9,190 bases of DNA from Prevotellaceae bacterium (GCA_031264875.1 JAISDK010000168.1:1-9190), one strand, 5' to 3'; counted from the stretch's first letter, positions 1 to 6,356 are shown. Translations and numbers: made by a program. Notes: generated from the sequence alone by a model not told the origin.

Positions 1-1
1 A

Positions 2-469
2 ACGGAATTGACTATGCATGAAGGCAATTACGATTACCGGATTTTTCTGGCTTTGTTTATTTTCCTTTGGAGTAACGATGTAGGTGCATATTGTTTTGGG
101 ATGATGTTTGGACGCAATGGCAAACATAAACTGTTCGAGCGAATTTCACCCAATAAGTCGTGGGAAGGATTTTTCGGAGGATTAATAACTTCCTTATTAG
201 CAGCTTTCATATTGTCGTCCATTTGGAAAGAACGGTATGTTTTCGATGAAATCCACTGGTTTGTTTTAGCGATAATTGTCTCTTTGTCCGGCACTTTTGG
301 CGACCTTGCCGAATCAATGCTGAAACGTGCCGCGGGAGTGAAGGATAGCGGAAAAATAATGCCGGGACACGGCGGGATTCTCGATCGTTTCGACAGTGCG
401 CTGTTCGCTTTTCCTTTTGCTTTATCATATATTTATATATTGAATATTAATATTTTATCAAATTGTTGA
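2..469 (+). CDS. cdsA: Phosphatidate cytidylyltransferase (CdsA), 3' part
   Basis: This inner-membrane enzyme makes CDP-diacylglycerol from phosphatidic acid and CTP, the branch-point precursor of bacterial phospholipids. The frame is open to the left window edge, so the N-terminal part is missing and the internal TTG and ATG codons near the edge are not the true start. The visible part has several hydrophobic membrane segments (for example IFLALFIFLW, a stretch around FFGGLITSLLAAFIL, and a C-terminal LFAFPFALSYIYIL). The CdsA family signature is complete: S-x-x-K-R-x4-K-D, then PGHGGILDRFD, at about 314-394. Its acidic and basic residues bind metal and nucleotide in the family. The stop is TGA at 467-469. 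psd starts 24 bp downstream, so the two lipid genes are probably one operon. The identity is secure from the signature alone. Confidence 0.97.
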   Translation, partial: TELTMHEGNYDYRIFLALFIFLWSNDVGAYCFGMMFGRNGKHKLFERISPNKSWEGFFGGLITSLLAAFILSSIWKERYVFDEIHWFVLAIIVSLSGTFGDLAESMLKRAAGVKDSGKIMPGHGGILDRFDSALFAFPFALSYIYILNINILSNC

Positions 470-493
470 ATTTAGAAAAAATTAAAACATAAT

Positions 494-1147
494 ATGAGAT
501 TACATAAAGAAGGAAAAACGTTTGTGAAGGTTACAGGAGTTGGTTTCTGTATATTTTTAATATCTGCATGGTACTACAGTTTCATCTGGTTATGGGCAGC
601 CGCAACGTTATTTTTTATACTTTTTATTTTTATGTTTCGCTTTTTCCGGATTCCGAACCGTTCGCTTTTTCCAGTCAAAGGCGCTGTACTTTCTCCTTGT
701 GACGGCAAAATTGTCATTATTCAGGAAGTTGAAGAAACAGAATATTTTAAAGACCGCAGATTGCAGGTATCCGTATTTATGTCAATTAATAATGTACATA
801 TAAACTGGGTTCCGGTAGATGGAAAAGTGAAATATTTCCGGCATCATCAGGGTGAATATCTTGTTGCCTGGCATCCGAAATCATCAGAAAAAAATGAACG
901 TACAACATTTGTGATAGATGTTAATAACAAGGGAACTACAGAGATACTTTTCCGGCAGATAGCCGGTTATATCGCGCGAAGAATAGTTACATATGTTAAG
1001 GAAAACGAGCTTGTAGTGCAAAATCAACAATTGGGATTCATCAAATTCGGTTCAAGAATGGACTTGTTTCTTCCACTGGGCACTGAAATCTGTGTTAAAA
1101 AAGGCGATTGCGTAAAAGGTACGGAAACAGTAATTGCTAAGCTATAA
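494..1147 (+). CDS. psd: Phosphatidylserine decarboxylase proenzyme (short, PSD-A type)
   Basis: This pyruvoyl-dependent enzyme decarboxylates phosphatidylserine to phosphatidylethanolamine at the inner membrane. At 217 aa it has the length of the short Psd class common in Bacteroidota. Residues about 13-52 form a very hydrophobic stretch, probably one or two membrane-associated helices. The self-cleavage motif is FGSRMD rather than the LGST of E. coli Psd. Cleavage is expected between Gly186 and Ser187, leaving Ser187 as the pyruvoyl group of a 31-residue alpha chain. By analogy with the Asp-His-Ser autocleavage triad of the family, Asp70 (PCDGKI) and His102 (NVHINW) are the likely partners. 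The ATG follows an A-rich leader with no clear Shine-Dalgarno. It lies just downstream of cdsA, whose product feeds the same pathway. No phosphatidylserine synthase gene is visible in this window. Its usual substrate-making partner must be encoded elsewhere. Confidence 0.96.
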   Translation: MRLHKEGKTFVKVTGVGFCIFLISAWYYSFIWLWAAATLFFILFIFMFRFFRIPNRSLFPVKGAVLSPCDGKIVIIQEVEETEYFKDRRLQVSVFMSINNVHINWVPVDGKVKYFRHHQGEYLVAWHPKSSEKNERTTFVIDVNNKGTTEILFRQIAGYIARRIVTYVKENELVVQNQQLGFIKFGSRMDLFLPLGTEICVKKGDCVKGTETVIAKL

Positions 1148-1199
1148 TTTGAACAATAAACCGTGTAAAAGAGTTTACTCAGTATAAAAAACGGCAAAA

Positions 1200-1910
1200 A
1201 TGACAGAACAGGATATCTTCGTTCCGGAAATATTGTATGAGGATAATCATATTATAGTGATAAATAAAAAATCATCCCAGATTGTACAAAGTGATAAAAC
1301 AGGTGATGAACCTTTGGTTGAACTTCTGAAGAAATTTATAAAACAGAGAGATAATAAACCCGGCGATGTTTTTATGGGGATTGTACACCGTTTAGACCGT
1401 CCCGTCGGGGGAGTAATAATTTTTGCCAAAACCAGCAAATCGTTAATTCGTCTGAATGAACTGTTTCGCTTCGGAGAGGTTAAAAAGACATATCTTGCAA
1501 TAGTCAAAAATGCTCCGCCAAAAGAACATGACATTCTTACTCACTATCTCCTGAGAAATGAAGAACAAAATAAATCATACGCCTATAATTTCTCCAAGAG
1601 AAACACGAAGGAAGCTCGTCTGGAATATACTGTAGCGGGTAAAAGCGACAATTATATTTTGCTGAAAATCCGTCTTTTTACCGGACGGCATCACCAGATA
1701 AGATGTCAACTTGCAGCAATAGGATCTCCGGTCAAAGGCGATTTGAAGTATGGATTCGATCGCGCAAATAAGGATGCAAGTATTTCGCTCATTGCCTATT
1801 CAATATCATTTATCCATCCGGTAAAAAAAGAACCGGTAAGCATAACAGCCCCGCTTCCGAATACCGATATTTGGAGTTTTTTTAAAGACACCATGATTGA
1901 GACAGTTTGA
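1200..1910 (+). CDS. RluA-family RNA pseudouridine synthase without S4 domain
   Basis: This is predicted to isomerise uridine to pseudouridine in rRNA or tRNA; the target base cannot be read from the sequence. At 236 aa it is essentially the catalytic domain alone. It opens with the ILYEDNHIIVINK strand typical of the family. Motif II is HRLDRPVGGVIIFAKT, with Asp66 as the catalytic aspartate. The RNA-binding and folding motif FTGRHHQIRCQL lies near residues 160-171, followed by GSPVKGDLKYG. The motif reads PVGG where many relatives have a Ser or Thr before the final Gly. The ATG at 1200 lies 52 bp after psd and is preceded by AACGGCAAAA, with no clear Shine-Dalgarno. I saw no convincing TAnnTTTG promoter in the gap, so read-through from psd is possible. 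The family assignment is firm. A specific name such as RluA, RluC or RluD is not justified. Confidence 0.92.
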   Translation: MTEQDIFVPEILYEDNHIIVINKKSSQIVQSDKTGDEPLVELLKKFIKQRDNKPGDVFMGIVHRLDRPVGGVIIFAKTSKSLIRLNELFRFGEVKKTYLAIVKNAPPKEHDILTHYLLRNEEQNKSYAYNFSKRNTKEARLEYTVAGKSDNYILLKIRLFTGRHHQIRCQLAAIGSPVKGDLKYGFDRANKDASISLIAYSISFIHPVKKEPVSITAPLPNTDIWSFFKDTMIETV

Positions 1911-2013
1911 TAACCGGGGCAAACCCGCCATGTCGCCACGATATTCCGAATATATGCCGAATAAAGTTGGATGAGAGGAAATTATAACTGCTGTGAGGAT
2001 TATTTTTTGTTAA

Positions 2014-2021
2014 TACTTTTG
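2014..2021 (+). promoter_or_regulatory. Candidate -7 promoter element before the second pseudouridine synthase
   Basis: TACTTTTG matches the Bacteroidota -7 consensus TAnnTTTG exactly and sits 19 bp before the ATG at 2041. No good TTTG -33 element is seen at the usual distance; TGTG at 1992-1995 is the closest. The 130-bp gap (1911-2040) is the longest between plus-strand protein genes here, apart from the interval holding the tRNA. Separate transcription of the downstream gene is therefore plausible. Short leaders of this kind also occur at the other candidate promoters in the window. Confidence 0.5.
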
Positions 2022-2040
2022 TGAAATAAAACAGAAAAAA

Positions 2041-2916
2041 ATGGAAAAGACAAAAACAGTGGTTTTCAAAGTTGGAGAGAAGTCGGGACTGTTCGATTTC
2101 GTTTTTACAAAAATGAAAAACATGAGTAAAACCAAAATCAAATCCTTACTGTCACATAAACAGATTTCTGTTAATGACAGGATAGAAACAGGATACAATT
2201 TTCCATTACATGAAAACGATCGTGTCGCCATTAATTTCTCGAAATCGAAAACAGATTTTCATCATGCCAAACTCCGAATTATTTATGAAGACGATTACCT
2301 CATCGCTGTAAATAAATCGGAAGGGTTACTTGCTGTGGCTACCGAAAAAAAAGAAGATACGACAGCATTTCAAATTGTTAAAGATTATTTGAAAAAACAG
2401 AATCCCAACAACAAGCTCTACATTGTACACCGCATTGACAGAGAAACATCGGGTGTGCTGTTGTTTGCAAAACAGAAGGATATACAGATTGCCCTGCAGG
2501 AAAACTGGCATAAGGATGTTCACAAGCGTATTTATTATGCCATGGTCGAAGGTGTTGTCGAAAAGGACAGGGATTCAATCATCTCATGGCTTACCGAAAA
2601 CCGGAAGTCCAAAAAGGTATATTCCAGCTTCAACGACAATGGGGGACAAAAAGCTATTACCCACTATCAGGTAATCAAGCGCTCCAACAGTTTGTCGCTG
2701 TTGAGAATCGAACTTGAAACCGGTCGGAAAAATCAAATCAGGGTACACATGCAGGACATTGGACACCCGATAGCAGGCGACAAAAAATACGGTTCTGTAG
2801 TATCTCCTGTCGGACGGATAGGCTTACATGCTGCAATCCTTACTCTGCGACATCCGGTTACGAAGCAAATAATCACATTCGAGGCTGAAATCCCAAAAAA
2901 ACTGACTGATATATGA
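2041..2916 (+). CDS. RluA-family RNA pseudouridine synthase with N-terminal S4 domain
   Basis: This is predicted to convert specific uridines to pseudouridine in structured RNA, most likely rRNA given its S4 domain. Residues about 13-65 form an S4-like RNA-binding domain containing SKTKIKSLLSHKQISVNDR. Residues about 79-291 form the catalytic domain, starting IIYEDDYLIAVNKSEG. The catalytic motif is HRIDRETSGVLLFAKQ with Asp133 as the nucleophile. The motif ETGRKNQIRVHMQDIGHPIAGDKKYG-like segment (split here as ETGRKNQIRVH, then GHPIAGDKKYG) lies near residues 227-252. The length of 291 aa is normal for S4-containing members. The ATG at 2041 is preceded by an A-rich run (ACAGAAAAAA), and a TAnnTTTG element lies just upstream. 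It resembles the 1200-1910 protein only at family motifs, so the two look like old paralogues with different targets rather than a recent duplication. Confidence 0.93.
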   Translation: MEKTKTVVFKVGEKSGLFDFVFTKMKNMSKTKIKSLLSHKQISVNDRIETGYNFPLHENDRVAINFSKSKTDFHHAKLRIIYEDDYLIAVNKSEGLLAVATEKKEDTTAFQIVKDYLKKQNPNNKLYIVHRIDRETSGVLLFAKQKDIQIALQENWHKDVHKRIYYAMVEGVVEKDRDSIISWLTENRKSKKVYSSFNDNGGQKAITHYQVIKRSNSLSLLRIELETGRKNQIRVHMQDIGHPIAGDKKYGSVVSPVGRIGLHAAILTLRHPVTKQIITFEAEIPKKLTDI

Positions 2917-2969
2917 AGCGTAATCATGTTGATTATTTGAATATTATCAAAAAGTATCATTAAAATTAG

Positions 2970-2997
2970 TTTGGACTGCAAATTTTATATACTTTTG
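2970..2997 (+). promoter_or_regulatory. Candidate Bacteroidota-type promoter for tRNA-Ser (and possibly pyrD)
   Basis: TTTG at 2970-2973 (-33 element) and TACTTTTG at 2990-2997 (-7 element, exact match to TAnnTTTG) are separated by 16 bp. The -7 box is followed by CGCCCC. Transcription would start near 3004, about a dozen bases before the mature tRNA 5' end at 3016. This is the best two-part promoter in the window. No comparable promoter is usable between the tRNA and pyrD. Confidence 0.65.
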
Positions 2998-3015
2998 CGC
3001 CCCAGAAAACATTCA

Positions 3016-3102
3016 GGAAAGCTGCCGGAGTGGTCGATCGGGCCGCACTCGAAATGCGGTGTACGGGCAACTGTACCGGGGGTTCGAATCCCTCGCTTTC
3101 CG
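3016..3102 (+). tRNA. tRNA-Ser, anticodon CGA (reads UCG)
   Basis: All arms of a class II tRNA fold by eye. The acceptor stem is GGAAAGC (3016-3022) paired with GCTTTCC (3095-3101), 7 perfect pairs. The anticodon stem is 3043-3047 with 3055-3059, and the loop CTCGAAA places CGA at 3050-3052, after T33. A long variable arm spans about 3060-3077, with a GTAC/GTAC stem, as expected for serine tRNAs. The T arm is GGGGG (3078-3082) with CCCTC (3090-3094) and loop TTCGAAT. The discriminator base is G (3102), a serine identity feature. The next bases are CCG, so the CCA end is not encoded and must be added after transcription. A Bacteroidota-type promoter lies immediately upstream and pyrD 51 bp downstream. 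Confidence 0.97.
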
Positions 3103-3153
3103 CCGAGTTGTCGTCAATCGGATGACTATTAACTATAATTATATAATTCTGAT

Positions 3154-4203
3154 ATGTATAAAATATTTCGTTCTCTGTTGTTTTTACTTCCTGCGGAAAA
3201 GGCGCATCATGCAGTTCTGTTTCTCATAAAATCAGTGAAATATGTACCCTGTCTTCCTTGTCTGCTAAAAAAAATCTTATCCGTAAAGAATGACGCGCTG
3301 GAAAAGGAAGTATTTGGACTTACTTTCAAGAATCCAATAGGTTTCGCTGCCGGATTCGACAAAAATGCCGAAATATTTGATATTCTTGGAAACTTCGGTT
3401 TCGCTTTTGTCGAAATCGGGACAGTTACACCCAAAAGTCAGCCCGGAAACCCAAAGCCCCGGAGTTTTCGATTGAAAAAAGATAATGCCCTGATTAATAG
3501 AATGGGATTTAATAACGATGGCTTGGCGATTATTATCAAGCGCTTGAGAAAGAAAAGCAACCGGACAGTGATAGTCGGAGGAAACATTGGAAAAAATACT
3601 ATGGTTCCAAATACGGACGCCGTAAGCGATTACCTGAAAACGTTCAAGGGTCTATACGATTATGTAGATTATTTCACCGTAAATGTCAGTTGCCCGAATG
3701 TCGGGAATTTGACACAGCTACAGAATAAGACCGATTTGGAGATCCTGCTGAAAAGTTTGGCTAACGAGCGTAAATATATGGATGTGTATAAACCTGTGCT
3801 GGTGAAAATCTCGCCTGATTTGTCATTTGAGCAAATCGACGACACTCTGTATATAATCAGGGAAACGGGAATAGACGGAGTAGTTGCAACAAATACAACA
3901 ACATCGAGAGAAGGCCTTAAGACATCGGACAAAGAAATAAGCGAAATAGGGCAGGGAGGATTGAGCGGGCAACCGCTAACCAGGCGTTCGCTGGAAATCG
4001 TTAGATACATACATGAACAAACATCGGGTAAACTTCCAATAATCGCTGTAGGAGGGATAATGACCGTTGCCGACGCTGTGAACATGATTGACGCCGGCGC
4101 TGACTTGATTCAACTCTATACCGGATACATCTACCAGGGACCCTGTTTTGTCAAAAAAATACAGAAAACTCTTATAAAACTAAGTCGGAATCACAAGTCA
4201 TAA
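3154..4203 (+). CDS. pyrD: Dihydroorotate dehydrogenase, class 2 (quinone-linked)
   Basis: This enzyme oxidises dihydroorotate to orotate in de novo pyrimidine synthesis, using FMN and passing electrons to the quinone pool at the inner membrane. The 349-aa length and the N-terminal helical extension (residues about 1-45, before the barrel) mark class 2. The FMN barrel is well conserved: FAAGFDKNAE near residues 66-75, then EIGTVTPKSQPGNPKPRSF, NRMGFNNDG, GGNIGKN, ATNTTTSREGL, GGLSGQPL and a C-terminal phosphate-binding AVGGIMT. The odd feature is the active-site loop, which reads NVSCPNV with Cys180 directly before the Pro. Characterised class 2 enzymes (E. coli, human) have Ser there, while Cys is the class 1 base. 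The gene follows tRNA-Ser without an evident promoter of its own. It ends tail to tail with cinA, overlapping it by 6 bp. The function is secure; the class rests on the N-terminal extension and overall sequence. Confidence 0.95.
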   Translation: MYKIFRSLLFLLPAEKAHHAVLFLIKSVKYVPCLPCLLKKILSVKNDALEKEVFGLTFKNPIGFAAGFDKNAEIFDILGNFGFAFVEIGTVTPKSQPGNPKPRSFRLKKDNALINRMGFNNDGLAIIIKRLRKKSNRTVIVGGNIGKNTMVPNTDAVSDYLKTFKGLYDYVDYFTVNVSCPNVGNLTQLQNKTDLEILLKSLANERKYMDVYKPVLVKISPDLSFEQIDDTLYIIRETGIDGVVATNTTTSREGLKTSDKEISEIGQGGLSGQPLTRRSLEIVRYIHEQTSGKLPIIAVGGIMTVADAVNMIDAGADLIQLYTGYIYQGPCFVKKIQKTLIKLSRNHKS

Positions 4204-5439
4204 TCCGGATAGAATGTGCAATCTCAATATATTCAACGCTACCGACGAGGCGGCTGCAATATTTTCCTGCCTGTCACCAATAAAATTGTGAGAAAAAGTT
4301 TTTGTCCCGTTTGGTGTCGCTATTCCAAACCAGCACAGTCCAACGGGTTTATCTACTGTTCCGCCTGTAGGTCCAGCCACTCCTGTTGTCGAAACCGCAT
4401 AATCGGTATTTAACATTCTGCAAGCTCCTTCAGCCATTTGCAGGGCGACCTCGCTGCTGACGGCTCCAAATTTTTCGATATCTGCAGGATTTACGCCCAG
4501 TGCTTTTGCTTTTATTTCGTTGGAATATGCAATGATTCCACCCTTAAAATATGCGGAACTGCCGGGAATGGAAGTTATTCTGTGCGCAATGCGTCCTCCC
4601 GTACACGATTCGGCTGTTGCAACCGTTGCCCTTTCTTTGAGCAGGAGCTTGCCTGAAACCGATTCCAGAGTATCCGGTTCATATCCGTAAATATATTTTC
4701 CCAAAATGGCAGTCAGTTTGTTAAACTGTTCTTCGATAATCTGTTTTTCATCATAGGCATAACTTGTCAATCTCAACTTTACTCCTGTTTCGATATTTGG
4801 AAGATAAGCCAGCGCTATTTTTTCCGGCAATGAATTTTCCCAGATTTCTATTTTTTCAGCAAGTTCGGATTCCGAAATTCCGTATGTCATCATTGTTTTA
4901 TGGAAAATTTTGGGCAACACGACTTTTTGCTTCAACAAATCCAGTATGTCAGGCAACATTTTCATCATTTCGGAAGGTACGCCCGGCATCGAAACAAAAA
5001 TGGTTTTACCCTTTTCGAACCACATTCCCGGAGCCGTTCCGTGATTGTTGGGTATAACTGTGCAACAGTCGGGAACTTCGGCTTGCTGTCTGTTGAGACT
5101 GTTCATGGCAATGCCTCTTTTGGCAAAACGTGTTTCGATAAATCTCAAACTCGGCTCATGCACGACCATACGGGTGGAACCAAAATATTCGGCTAATACT
5201 TTTTTGGTTATATCATCGTTTGTGGGACCGAGACCTCCGGTTACGAGCACAATATCTGCATTGTTTTCGGCCTTCGACAAAGCTGTTTTTATTTCTTCCG
5301 CATTGTCGGATATGGATGTTATTTTATTGACTTTCACTCCTGCCAGATTCAGTTGGTTTGCCATCCAGGCGGAATTGGTGTCAATAATCTGGCCAATGAG
5401 TATTTCATCGCCTACAGTTATGATTTCTGCTGTGTACAC
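4198..5439 (-). CDS. cinA: CinA-family protein (competence/damage-inducible protein A; probable NMN amidase)
   Basis: CinA proteins combine an N-terminal MoCF (molybdopterin-binding-like) domain with a C-terminal domain that in studied members deamidates nicotinamide mononucleotide, recycling pyridine nucleotides. The N-terminal domain also carries ADP-ribose pyrophosphatase activity in some members. At 413 aa the protein is full length. The N-terminal part starts AEIITVGDEILIGQ and has TGGLGPTNDD at residues 67-76. The C-terminal domain has AESCTGG with the presumed catalytic Ser278, then FKGGIIAYSNEIKAKALGV and STTGVAGPTGG. The start codon is GTG (complement of 5437-5439). It gives exactly the family N-terminus, and no better start lies in frame nearby. 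It follows the barrel gene by 2 bp, so translational coupling is likely. The name comes from a competence operon in other bacteria; nothing here shows a role in competence. Confidence 0.95.
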   Translation of the reverse strand: MYTAEIITVGDEILIGQIIDTNSAWMANQLNLAGVKVNKITSISDNAEEIKTALSKAENNADIVLVTGGLGPTNDDITKKVLAEYFGSTRMVVHEPSLRFIETRFAKRGIAMNSLNRQQAEVPDCCTVIPNNHGTAPGMWFEKGKTIFVSMPGVPSEMMKMLPDILDLLKQKVVLPKIFHKTMMTYGISESELAEKIEIWENSLPEKIALAYLPNIETGVKLRLTSYAYDEKQIIEEQFNKLTAILGKYIYGYEPDTLESVSGKLLLKERATVATAESCTGGRIAHRITSIPGSSAYFKGGIIAYSNEIKAKALGVNPADIEKFGAVSSEVALQMAEGACRMLNTDYAVSTTGVAGPTGGTVDKPVGLCWFGIATPNGTKTFSHNFIGDRQENIAAASSVALNILRLHILSGL

Positions 5440-5441
5440 GA

Positions 5442-6062
5442 TTATTTTTTTATGATTTTACGCAAGTCGTATGTAATTCCCAGCCGGAATCCCTTTTCCA
5501 GAATTTTTTGCCGCTCCCCTACATATATCCATGAATGTGCTTTTATATAGGGATTCAGAAAAATCGATAATCCGGACTTGAAATCATAATTGGCGCCAAA
5601 TCCGGCAATCCCTCCGAATCCTGTCTGATTTTCAAGATAAATACTGTTTGAAATATCAATATCAAGCAATATTCCTGCATTGATAAAAAAATATTTCAGG
5701 AAGTTAGCTCTCACAGTTACAGGAATATCAAGCAGCGGAAGTCCTGTTTGCTGTGTTCGCATGAAAATATTTGTACCGGGCATAACATTTGGTATAATGT
5801 TTACGTTATGTTTCACGTATTCCAGACCGGTTTCTATTTCAAGCCATTTATTCAATCCTCTTATATAGGTAAGTCCCAGTGCATAAAAGTTCTTGCCTTC
5901 ATAATTGAAACTGTTGGCGACTGATTGTCCCAAAATATCATTAACGCCCAAAGAAGAGAAAGTTACTCCTATTTTGTTGCTAAGATCCTTTTGAGCGTTC
6001 AATGAAACTTGCGTTGTCAATAAACAACAAATAATAATTAATTTAAAATTCCTGTAGCTCAT
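5442..6062 (-). CDS. Predicted outer-membrane beta-barrel protein, small porin-like family
   Basis: This is a 206-aa exported protein of unknown specific function. Residues 1-23 form a Sec signal peptide: basic start (YRNFK), hydrophobic core (LIIICCLLTTQV), and a probable cleavage after LNA, leaving QKD. The remainder alternates polar and hydrophobic residues in beta-strand-like segments separated by Asn/Gly-rich turns, such as FYALGLTYIRGLNKWLEIET and FFINAGILLDIDIS. It ends GFRLGITYDLRKIIKK, resembling a closing strand with a basic tail. This fits the outer membrane protein beta-barrel (PorT-like) domain common in Bacteroidota. The two adjacent cysteines (12-13) lie inside the hydrophobic core and do not form a lipobox. 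The gene sits 14 bp after a candidate 50-aa ORF and 2 bp before cinA on the same strand, suggesting one transcript. A substrate or partner cannot be inferred. The barrel prediction is good; the exact family is less certain. Confidence 0.82.
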   Translation of the reverse strand: MSYRNFKLIIICCLLTTQVSLNAQKDLSNKIGVTFSSLGVNDILGQSVANSFNYEGKNFYALGLTYIRGLNKWLEIETGLEYVKHNVNIIPNVMPGTNIFMRTQQTGLPLLDIPVTVRANFLKYFFINAGILLDIDISNSIYLENQTGFGGIAGFGANYDFKSGLSIFLNPYIKAHSWIYVGERQKILEKGFRLGITYDLRKIIKK

Positions 6063-6076
6063 ATCTGTTAAACAAT

Positions 6077-6229
6077 CTATATATTTATATTCAATGTATT
6101 TTCACATTCGATTCTCTCATTATCAGGGATAATGTTTGCCATCCGGGTGCAGAGTTTCTCCCGGTAAATCCATGTCGGATAATTTATGTATTCCATACTG
6201 CTTACTAAAAATGTTAATTCTTTTGCCAT
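6077..6229 (-). CDS. Candidate small protein, 50 aa, unknown function
   Basis: An ATG (complement of 6227-6229) opens a 50-codon frame ending in TAG, beginning MAKELTFLVSSMEYINYP and ending CENTLNINI. I do not recognise the protein. It has no signal peptide or membrane helix. It is rich in aromatic and charged residues in the middle (YINYPTWIYREKLCTRM) and has two cysteines (Cys27 in KLCTR, Cys42 in IECEN). Support for coding is positional. A near-consensus Bacteroidota promoter ends 21 bp before its ATG, and it is followed after 14 bp by the barrel gene on the same strand. It could be a real small protein, a leader peptide for the barrel/cinA transcript, or a chance frame in a 5' leader. No homology evidence is available from reading alone. 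Confidence 0.4.
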   Translation of the reverse strand: MAKELTFLVSSMEYINYPTWIYREKLCTRMANIIPDNERIECENTLNINI

Positions 6230-6250
6230 TTTTTGACTGTTTTTACCGCG

Positions 6251-6282
6251 CGAAGGTAGATATTTTTTTTTATGTGGCTAAA
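6251..6282 (-). promoter_or_regulatory. Candidate minus-strand promoter for the small ORF/barrel/cinA cluster
   Basis: On the minus strand, TACCTTCG (6258 down to 6251) matches the -7 consensus TAnnTTTG with one mismatch. TTTA (6282 down to 6279) matches the -33 TTTG with one mismatch. They are separated by 20 bp that include a run of nine A. The -7 box continues into CGCGG, as the two best plus-strand elements continue into CGC. Transcription would start around 6245, about 16 bases before the small ORF's ATG. Confidence 0.45.
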
Positions 6283-6348
6283 CCGTCGTTATCCAATCAG
6301 CAATTTGGCGAGAATTTTCCTTATCCTTATATAATAAAATAAAAAAAT

Positions 6349-6356
6349 TAATTTTG
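6349..6356 (+). promoter_or_regulatory. Candidate -7 promoter element of alaS
   Basis: TAATTTTG matches TAnnTTTG exactly and continues into CGCG. It ends 23 bp before the alaS ATG at 6380. I see no clear TTTG at -33; the TTTG at 6304-6307 is too far away. The A-run just upstream (6341-6347) may help as an AT-rich upstream element. Confidence 0.55.

Noticed and set aside
1165..1178. Inverted repeat GTAAA-AGAG-TTTAC between psd and the first pseudouridine synthase
   Set aside because: The 5-bp stem is A-T rich with no T tail. Repeats this short are expected by chance in AT-rich spacers.
1930..1974. 14-codon ATG frame in the gap between the two pseudouridine synthases
   Set aside because: It is very short, has no promoter directly before it and no sign of coding beyond an ATG and a stop.
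2921..2935. Inverted repeat TAATCA-TGT-TGATTA after the second pseudouridine synthase
   Set aside because: The 6-bp stem is mostly A-T, the loop is 3 bases, and only three T follow. It is too weak to call a terminator.
3110..3126. Possible hairpin (GTCGTC/GATGAC) between tRNA-Ser and pyrD
   Set aside because: The 6-bp stem contains a G-T pair and no T run follows, so it does not look like an intrinsic terminator.
3144..3151. TAATTCTG as a possible pyrD promoter
   Set aside because: It has one mismatch to TAnnTTTG and ends only 2 bp before the ATG, so transcription would start inside the coding region.
6136..6342. 68-codon plus-strand reading frame from a TTG
   Set aside because: It has only a TTG start, runs through the candidate minus-strand promoter and a nine-T run, and its protein is low-complexity and unlike any family I know.
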